DNA of 64,000 nt from Phoronis australis (lineage: Eukaryota > Phoronida > Phoronidae): positions 443,140-507,139 of the forward strand of contig NMRA01000041.1 of the NCBI GenBank assembly GCA_002633005.1, read 5' to 3'. Every line of letters starts with the position of its first letter. Within the stretch, counting starts at the first letter, position 1. Below are positions 56,400 to 64,000 of the stretch, one piece after another. The notes below the pieces were generated by a model, which worked only from the letters and a program-made list of their open reading frames with translations, was not told the DNA's origin and made no database searches. A program made the position numbers and the translations under genes.

Positions 56400-59300
56400 A
56401 CATCATTTCGCGGAAAATTTGGAAATAACTAATTTTTAAAAAGTCACGAGTACTTGGCATAAAGATTAATATATATTTAGTTACATTTCGTGGCAGTCAT
56501 TTCGTATTAGCCAACTGCACCTTCAAAAACGAAGAAAATGCATGGGGGAAACTCTTTAAACCAAAAAATTAGATTCAAATGAAAAATTTGCTAAGAACTT
56601 AGAGTTGTATTGCCTTGACACTAATAGGGAAATTACATTAATTAAAACATTAGCTCTGCCAAAAATCACGCATTAAATTTGCTTTATTCAACAGTCGTAT
56701 AAGAAAGGTTTTGAGAACACTGCGAGATTTAATAAATGATGATGGAACAATTCTGAGTTTACAATCATTTAGGATAAAATTTGGTTAGATACCCGTTATA
56801 GACCTAATTTACGTCGACTGTAGGCGGTTTCCAGAACTAGGCTCGCTACGATAGCTCCGTTGGCTTATCGGCATTGTTGTATTCCGCGTTACTCGAGCGG
56901 TTAGAAGAAAAATACGGATACTCAACTGTCTGTTTTACAATCCCTCAGGACGTTGAGATTCGGAAGCGTCGGGACGTTGACATACGCCGCGACGAAGAAA
57001 AATATGTCAGTGTAAAATTTATAAATATTTTAGACAAGTTTGATTAGTTTTGTCGCATCTCGGATGCCGAGCGTCATGGCTAACCAGGCGGTCTTATCAT
57101 GACTTCATGTTGAATCATGGTGCATTTTTCTTTCCAAAAAGGACATGGCCCTCAATCCCTGGGTTTTGGGGCCGAATATCGGCCCTATTCCCCTCTCAAA
57201 AATATTAAATATTATACGAAATTCCCCCCTCGACGTCTAAAAACTCCCCTAGTGAATGAAAAATTCTCACACACAAAATACTACTTGCCACAGAGCCTAT
57301 GAGAGCTTGCAACAGGGAGGGGTTGCTATTTCTGGTGATCGGGAGGCACATGTTTCCCCTCACTCGCCAAAAAGTTCACCTCTCAGAAGGCACAAGCACC
57401 GTCCCCTCGTTTGAACGAGGCCCGCCCCTGAAGAAACATGATAATTATGCTTGTTCTGTCCAATTAACTGAAAGTGAGCTCTAAATGAGGTTATGCTTTG
57501 GACGAACGAATAAGGTGTTTTAATTTTAAAATTCAATTTAGTCTATATTGATATTTGAAGCCTTACACATGAAATAGACGTAAGAATTATTAAAACCAAG
57601 ATAGCAGAATTTATGGTCAAATAATTTTTATTTTCAATTACGAGCCTGTTTTTTATTTTAATAAAAATACATCTAATAACACCAATTATTCTGTAAGATC
57701 AATGACAAATCAACTGTTAGTCCCGGTATTCCCTAATTCACCAGGACCTAGTTTATGCTTGATGTTAAGAGCTTGTCCACGAGAGCACCAGCCACCCAGC
57801 GGCAAGGTGGGGGTCAGCCGATTGTCACCAAATTTGACACATACATGTAGGTAGTCCTATGAGATATATAAACAGTGGTAAAATATTTCCCCAAAATATT
57901 ACGTTCTACTTACGTTATAGGCTCTAACATATTTCACGGCTTCGCAGCCATGTTTTCACGCTGTAATAACTGTCCAGTTTTAACTGTTTACACTTTTCCT
58001 TGGATGAAAGCTATTGAACTATAATTCATTTGGCATTGTTAAGTGGTGCCTGTAGATTGTTACACAGATGTCTTGAACAAAATCCGATTTACCAGTTAGT
58101 AGTTTTACTACACTGCCCCCCCGTTTTCCCATTTTGAGGTTATGTTCAAAACACTGCTATACCAAATCTTCCCCCGCTGCTATGAGAATGAAACTTGGCC
58201 AAAATGTTGACAAAACATGTTTCTTTCATTGTATAAAATAAAAACGTTGTCAGCCAGTTTATTAGTTACACATTTTGGCACCTCAAATGTACTAAAATGA
58301 GAAATTTTCAAATATGTGATACACCGTTGCGTGAGCAGGTAAATTGGATTGTCTAAATGTTTTTCGATATTTTGCAATGAGTTTGTTCCTTCTGAATGTT
58401 TTGAATGTTTTACTACTTACCACCCAGAACTACTGTACCCCTAGATACCATACACTGCTCCATTTTTTGAAAAGCCGATTATGTCCTCCCCAGTCAACAG
58501 AGTTAGATACGACAACAGTGTAGGTTATTTTGATTTACAGTTGATATGCTTTGCAATTTCTTCATGGGTATTTCTTCACACCTATTCAAGTCAGATTTTC
58601 TGTTGATCAAACGTTCATGCAACGTATTGTAATATCAAATGAATGATAAGTGTAGTGGCATGACGACATAAAACAAAATGCCGCAGAAATTTTGCTGACG
58701 AAATACCGGGTTTGCAGTTCTCTAAAACACTTAAATGACAAGACAAACTCCACCACTGTCCATGGCAACTCGTTGCATGTATATCGCCCATCGGTCGTAT
58801 CATTGTTTTCCTTTGTTTTGTCATTGTGGGATATAATAACACAGGTCGCATGGATATAAAAGCTTGGGCGCACACCAGACCGTTGCAGATAACTTCTTGT
58901 CATTATCTTTACTATAACAACAGGAACAATGACGATGCTAATCTATGCGACCAGGTTTCCCGTGGATGACCGCAGAACGGGAATCCCAAAGTATCCACAA
59001 AAACTTATCATGCACCTCAGTAACTCTTACAGCGCACACGAATCCATTCCGTGGAACCTAAACACCATTTTGATATTCATGTATTGTGTTTCATTGCTCA
59101 TGGTACGGTACGGTTCAGGTTCCCTTGTATTAAGATATCAGTTCCCAACCCTGTAATACGTACTTTGAGTAAAATTTCTAGACAATGAAGTTGATGGATT
59201 TATTCTCTTAAATGAAGAGTAAACATCAAATTCTGCACTGGTTTTTCAAAAGCAGTCACACATCTAAAAAGTAAATCCATGTTTGACATTTTTTTTCTTT

Positions 59301-60590
59301 ATCTCATTTAAAAGTTGTCTACCTCACAGGCGCCACATCTATGTTGAAAATATTCCTTGTGAAAATATATAAAAGACCAACCAGAGACTGTATACTACAA
59401 AATATGTTTTCATAATAGCCTACAGTCAAAAGTGCAAATGTTATGACTGTAACAAACTGGCTTCTTCATCTTTTCAACACTCGAATTGCTAGAGGACAGA
59501 GTCAATCACAGAAACCCCATAAAGTGAATAAATTACATTTAAGGTGATGTAGTCTCACTGCGAGAAAGGGATTTTGCAATGTCAATGGCAACACTGTAAA
59601 TTTCTTCTTCACAACTTGAGGTAGCTGTATCTACCACATCAGTATTCTTATCAAAAATAACCACCACAAAATGAAAAATTGGCTTGTCGGTTCCAATTAG
59701 ACAGCATTTTTACAATGAAATGGTCATGGAAAAAATACTTTTGCAAAATGGAATGAATTACAGTTGCCGTGCGATTACAGTTGTACATACGTACTAGACC
59801 AGTTACAAAATTATTCATGGGAACCATAAAATGGTCAATTCACCAAAAACCAAGGAATCACCAGGTCTAATGTGCTAATACTTTTCAGTACTGCAACAAA
59901 ATCATTTGAAGTGGACATAAACCCGCCTACTATCACATCAAACAACTTTTGATTTAGACAACTTACCATCATGAAACAGGCATTTTTTCCTCGTCACTTC
60001 TGACCAATTTCAGGATTTCGAGAGAACTGGCAATATGCATTTGCTAGAGACCAGGCTCTATAAGATGGCTTGTCTAACACTGTGTGATTTTATGCACACA
60101 GCATGGTCTAGAGGAATAGCAAACTGTCAATTTGCTGCAACTCCAGAAATCACTTCCCATCTGCATAAGGAACATGTTGAGAAAAGCTTATAGAGGTAAA
60201 TGATCTAAATCAAAACTTTACCTCCTGGAAGGAATGTAGGTTTAAAACCAGCCTAATTGCAACAGGGGCTGGAATATTATTAATAAATACTCGTTTACAA
60301 ACAAAAATCTATAATGGTAAATAAAATGCGGAAACACAACTTCAGATCAATTTCACAATTTCAAGGAAAAGAAACAGTATAGTGGTCAGAAATCACGAAA
60401 CAAACGTCTAAATGTTTTGGCCACTCTGAAAATTCCTATCAGACCAAAAAATCCAGTGGCTAAACAAAAAGAATAATGTACCCATTACCATGTGGCTGTA
60501 CCAACATAATCCACTGGTCCAGGATCATGAGTAGTGTCTGGACAAAAAATCAGTACAGGTAAATTTAGATTTGTCCTGTTTACACAGCAG
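56400..60590. other. no gene recognised
   Basis: About 4.2 kb, AT-rich, with short frames only (at most about 98 codons, none with a domain). The patch 57117-57480, with CCCCT-rich words, may be another old element. No TIR pair was found for it. Confidence 0.35.
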
Positions 60591-60729
60591 TTCTGGTGCA
60601 AGCAAAGCTTGCAACAATACACAAGCCTACTTCCCTACAGAGCTGTGCTGACATAATAATACCACCATTGGATTTAGCTGATCTGCCAAAATATTTACAG
60701 GTCCAGCAATTGTACTGTTTCATCCCTTT

Positions 60730-61090
60730 GAATTTTTACAATGCTACACCCTTGACAATCTTAAAGTTCAGATTGTCTCTTTCCAATTCATACTCCACTT
60801 CCTCTGTCATATCTTCTATATCCAACTGTCCCCGTTTCCCCACAGTTGCTGAGCGTGGTCTATCTCAACAAATTACTTTGGACCTGTTGTGGTACAAGTC
60901 AGTAATCTTTGGCAAATACTTTTCCCCGACTCGTTCCTCATCTTCTGTGAGTAGACTTTTCGGCCTCACTCTAGCCCCCTCACTTAGTTGTCCAGAAAGG
61001 TATCTTCTTGCTGGTTTTGAACTTTTCCATACCCAACCTTCAACAGGGTTCCAACTTCAGCAGAAGCCACTTCTTCAGAATAAGTCTTTT
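60730..61090 (-). pseudogene. possible decayed coding segment
   Basis: The minus strand reads ARRYLSGQLSEGARVRPKSLL, TEDEERVGEKYLPKITDLYHNR (about 60905-61030), one stop, then RPRSATVGKRGQLDIEDMTE and EVEYELERDNLNFKIVKGVA (about 60745-60860). The high share of charged residues and the single interrupting stop suggest former protein. The 224-codon plus-strand frame over the same bases has low-complexity Leu/Ser content and is probably its shadow. No family was recognised. Confidence 0.3.
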
Positions 61091-61274
61091 CTCATTCCTA
61101 AAATTGCATTAATAAAAAATATAAACATGTTAAATTTAATGTGGCCAATTCGGCTCAGGAAACATAAACACCAAGGTAAAGTGAAGGCATCACAAATAAA
61201 TCATTCAGATTTTATTATAAAAATTTATCAAATGAATTTCTATGTACCTGCAAGAAGGACAAAGGTATAAAACA

Positions 61275-63360
61275 GAAGTATGGCACATTACATGTAGAAA
61301 ATATTGAGATCTATTTAAATTATCAGCGCTACCTATGTGTCAGTGTTCATTGTGAAATGCATGAGTTGTGCACTACATTTCTCTTAATAACATTGAAACA
61401 TAAAACAATTGACCGATTTTAAGCAAATACGAAATTTGTTACAGATTTTCATTAAATCAGCCTGCTTCGTCTGGCAGCTTCTGCATATTCCTGAAAATTC
61501 GTAGTCATATTAATTCAGCTGTATTGGAAATATCTTCTGGTGCATTTTCACCATCATAGGCTATAGGGATCAATCAAATAAAAACTACAACGCCTTAATA
61601 GAGGTGGTTACTCTAATGTGCTTGAGTAGCAGCCACTGTATAATATGTATTTGCTATGCAATTTCTAGCAAAATCATCCAAAATCCTCAATACAACCGTT
61701 CAAGATCTCCCCAGCCAAGTTCACTACTATTCTGGTTGTTTATTACACAGAACAGTAGATGGCAGCTGATATGACTCCAAAAATTGAGCAATACCATTCG
61801 GCACTTCACACAAGCCCATCTTCATGATGACCACAAAAAAGTTAACCATTTCAACATGACAGATTTTCAAACAAACATCTGACTTGTGTAATTGTGTTTT
61901 TGTAATCCATTGCATACATAGCATACATTATCTTTCATGCACAAGTAAGAAATGAAAACCATATGTTCGGTATTCTCAATAAATATTGTGGAAACCTCAC
62001 AACAGTCATTGAATACTTTTGTTATTTTACCCTAAAATTCATAAATACACCGCTTTTTAGCAATAATATGAGGTAAACAGGAATTTTTAACTCTACTGCA
62101 AATTCAGCATGCATAAAACAACACCGGACTCCTTTACGTGGTTAACAGATCAATTATCCCTTCATGTCAAAGGGATAATTTGGGGGGCGTATGGGTCATG
62201 TTAAAGTTCGTGTCTTTTTATTCCAATATTGGGAGGATGCATTTTGATGTGCGACTTGCCTCACCGATGAGTGATTGATCAAAACTGTGAACTGCGCATT
62301 AGGCATATATCAATTCAACTTTATTGAGTTACGTTCCATTCTTTAGGCTAACCAACTTTGTAAGATTCACTAGTTGCAAAATTATAACTTAAGAGCGATT
62401 CCATATAAAAACCATATAGTGGGCCATATATGCAAAATCACCATTTTTTGAAACTTAGCACATCAGCTGGCCTTGTCATAAGAAACCTGAGCCTGTATTT
62501 TTAAGAGTTTCCGAGTTTTTTATCACTTTTACGACCTCTTTGTACTTTTTCTGAAAAATAGCAAATAATAGTACTTGGAAGTAGGTGACTTTTTGTCAGC
62601 AACAACACATCATCGCTTCTCGCTATAGAAAATATAACTATATAGCAGAAAGAAGAAAGAATAACGTACAAGAAAAACTAGTTCGGATGAATTTATTGAT
62701 TTTTTATGTCCTAACATTTTAGCCTACAAAAATATCATTTTCACTGCTTATTATTAAGGCTATTTTTACGCATTTTTATCACTCTCCCAAATCTATATCG
62801 GATTTTTTTGGAACATGAGTTCACTTCCATCTGTTATTGCTGTCTTTGTTCATCCCAACGCAAGAATAAAGAATCTTGTCTCTTTCATAGTTTATGAGCA
62901 GTCAGTTTTTTACATAACTTACTTCTGCCAATCTGTGATTGTCAGTTTGATTAAAAGAATCTAGGAGGCGCTACTCGAATGTGCAATTATCTATCGACCA
63001 AGACGCCAAATAGAACAAACATCATTCGTTTTGCTACATCAGTGACGACGGAGATCATGGGAAGCTGTATGAGAGATTTTTTCTTCGTGGATTTTCAGTT
63101 TTGATGGTGCAAAAATAAAAATTTGTTATAGTATTACAGAAATCAAAAAAGTCATTTTTAATGTACTTATGAGTTAATAATACAACCCCATCACCATCTC
63201 CTACTTCAGAGGAGCAGGTTTTATTCTTATTAAGGGTGCCCATTACCCATTCCATGGCCAGTTTTTAAACACCGTAATTGACTAAGAATCCCACGTACTG
63301 CCTGCAGTGCATGTTGGTCCATTTTCAGACCTCCTAGACAAATCCTTGTGTAGGCGCTTG
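61275..63360. other. no gene recognised
   Basis: About 2.1 kb of AT-rich sequence without a domain or repeat array. A short hairpin TTATCCCTT...AAGGGATAA lies at about 62154-62178. Confidence 0.35.
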
Positions 63361-63367
63361 AAAAAGT

Positions 63368-63558
63368 CCTCTCAAACTATTAGCAAAGTTCATACTAAAA
63401 CTAATCAAGATCTTCGAGATCACACGTGAAAAGAGGACGGTGGATACGAGCAGAAGTGTCGTGTTATTAGACATACAAAGTGTCACGCAATGCTTCTTGT
63501 ACTACACAAAAGCGGCCGAGCATGGTGCTCCAGTGGAATTTGCAATTTCAGAAAAATA
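63368..63558 (+). CDS. possible internal exon, unidentified
   Basis: An open plus frame runs through KFILKLIKIFEITREKRT, SRSVVLLDIQSVTQCF, YYTKAAEHGAPVEF and AISEKYQ and meets a donor CAG/GTACGA at about 63560. The acceptor side is not clear. The sequence is protein-like but matches no family I know. Confidence 0.3.
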
Positions 63559-64000
63559 TCAGGTACGAATATTTACGATTGAAAACATAATACTTTCAGT
63601 GATATCCAAGATACCGGCTTTCCAAACCAGTATATAAAAGCAATTGGGTGTTGTTGCGACTTAGCAGCTAAAAGTTTCACAATATGTAAATTCGGTTCAT
63701 GCAGCGGACTGAAAACCACAGTTTCTTGAGAGTATGTTAGGTTTAGTGTATGATACATTTCTACACAACACTTCAAAAAACTGCATTTTGTTTGAAGAAA
63801 ATAAGAGCTACTGAAACACAAAGTCTTTTATCTTGCTCAGTACACATGTCTAAGATAGACGTTTCCCAAAACTAAATAATCATTCCTTTAAAAATCTCAA
63901 TAGTTCCAATAGAACCAATCATGTAAAAAGTATGCTTTACGAGTCTCAAACTGAACATAAAACAAAAGACGCTAGTAAAAAGTGACAGAAGAATTCAACG

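Noticed and set aside
60596-61270. 224-codon plus-strand frame
   Set aside because: Leu/Ser/Pro-rich without a domain, and it overlaps a more protein-like charged sequence on the minus strand. Treated as a shadow.

Overview
The window is eukaryotic nuclear DNA, most likely from a marine invertebrate. The signs are split genes with GT-AG introns, non-LTR and Ty3/gypsy retroelement debris, many small terminal-inverted-repeat (TIR) elements, tRNA-derived repeats, and assembly gaps (a 981-base run of N plus two single N). The sushi, C-type lectin and Ig-like exons would suit a deuterostome, but the phylum cannot be fixed from this window. Prokaryotic ideas such as operons and ribosome binding sites do not apply. 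Intact genes are few and most of the window is repeat.

Layout. 1-2115 holds the 5' half of a decayed LINE on the minus strand (L1-type ORF1, then endonuclease). 2117-8798 and 13031-15676 are two blocks of a diverged 10-bp satellite (unit GGAGGCCAGT), with longer repeat units built on top of it. The satellite consensus has no stop codon in any of the six frames, so it produces the longest open frames in the window, and these should not be taken as genes. Between the blocks lies LINE material: reverse transcriptase and a C-terminal Cys/His motif at 8800-10850, and a LINE 3' end with a poly(A) signal at 12660-13020. A mid-copy-number repeat with a tRNA-like core occurs at 15680-17070 and, inverted, at 25315-26665. 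A second family, rich in ATGGCGGC-like motifs, occurs at 21410, 29030 and, inverted, 33485.

The best gene signal lies on the plus strand from 17.7 to 35.2 kb. It comprises a sushi-like exon (phase 1-1), two exons of a C-type lectin domain (1-0 and 0-1), a Cys-rich terminal exon entering in phase 1, and three phase-compatible exons of an Ig-like fold (1-0, 0-2, 2-1). One reading is a modular extracellular protein or receptor whose lectin domain can splice either to a short secreted end or on to the Ig-like exons. It could equally be two adjacent genes. Transposon debris, including a gypsy integrase fragment, fills the intervals.

35-42 kb has palindromes, a tRNA-like repeat, a LINE endonuclease fragment and a THAP zinc-finger exon at 41404. 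42121-43706 is repeated almost perfectly at 45145-46730, next to the N gap, and may be an assembly duplicate. 48-64 kb holds small foldback elements, CpG-rich repeat motifs, a 1.17-kb TIR element with a 3-bp target duplication, and a few weak exon candidates. Long stretches have no recognisable gene and are stated as such.
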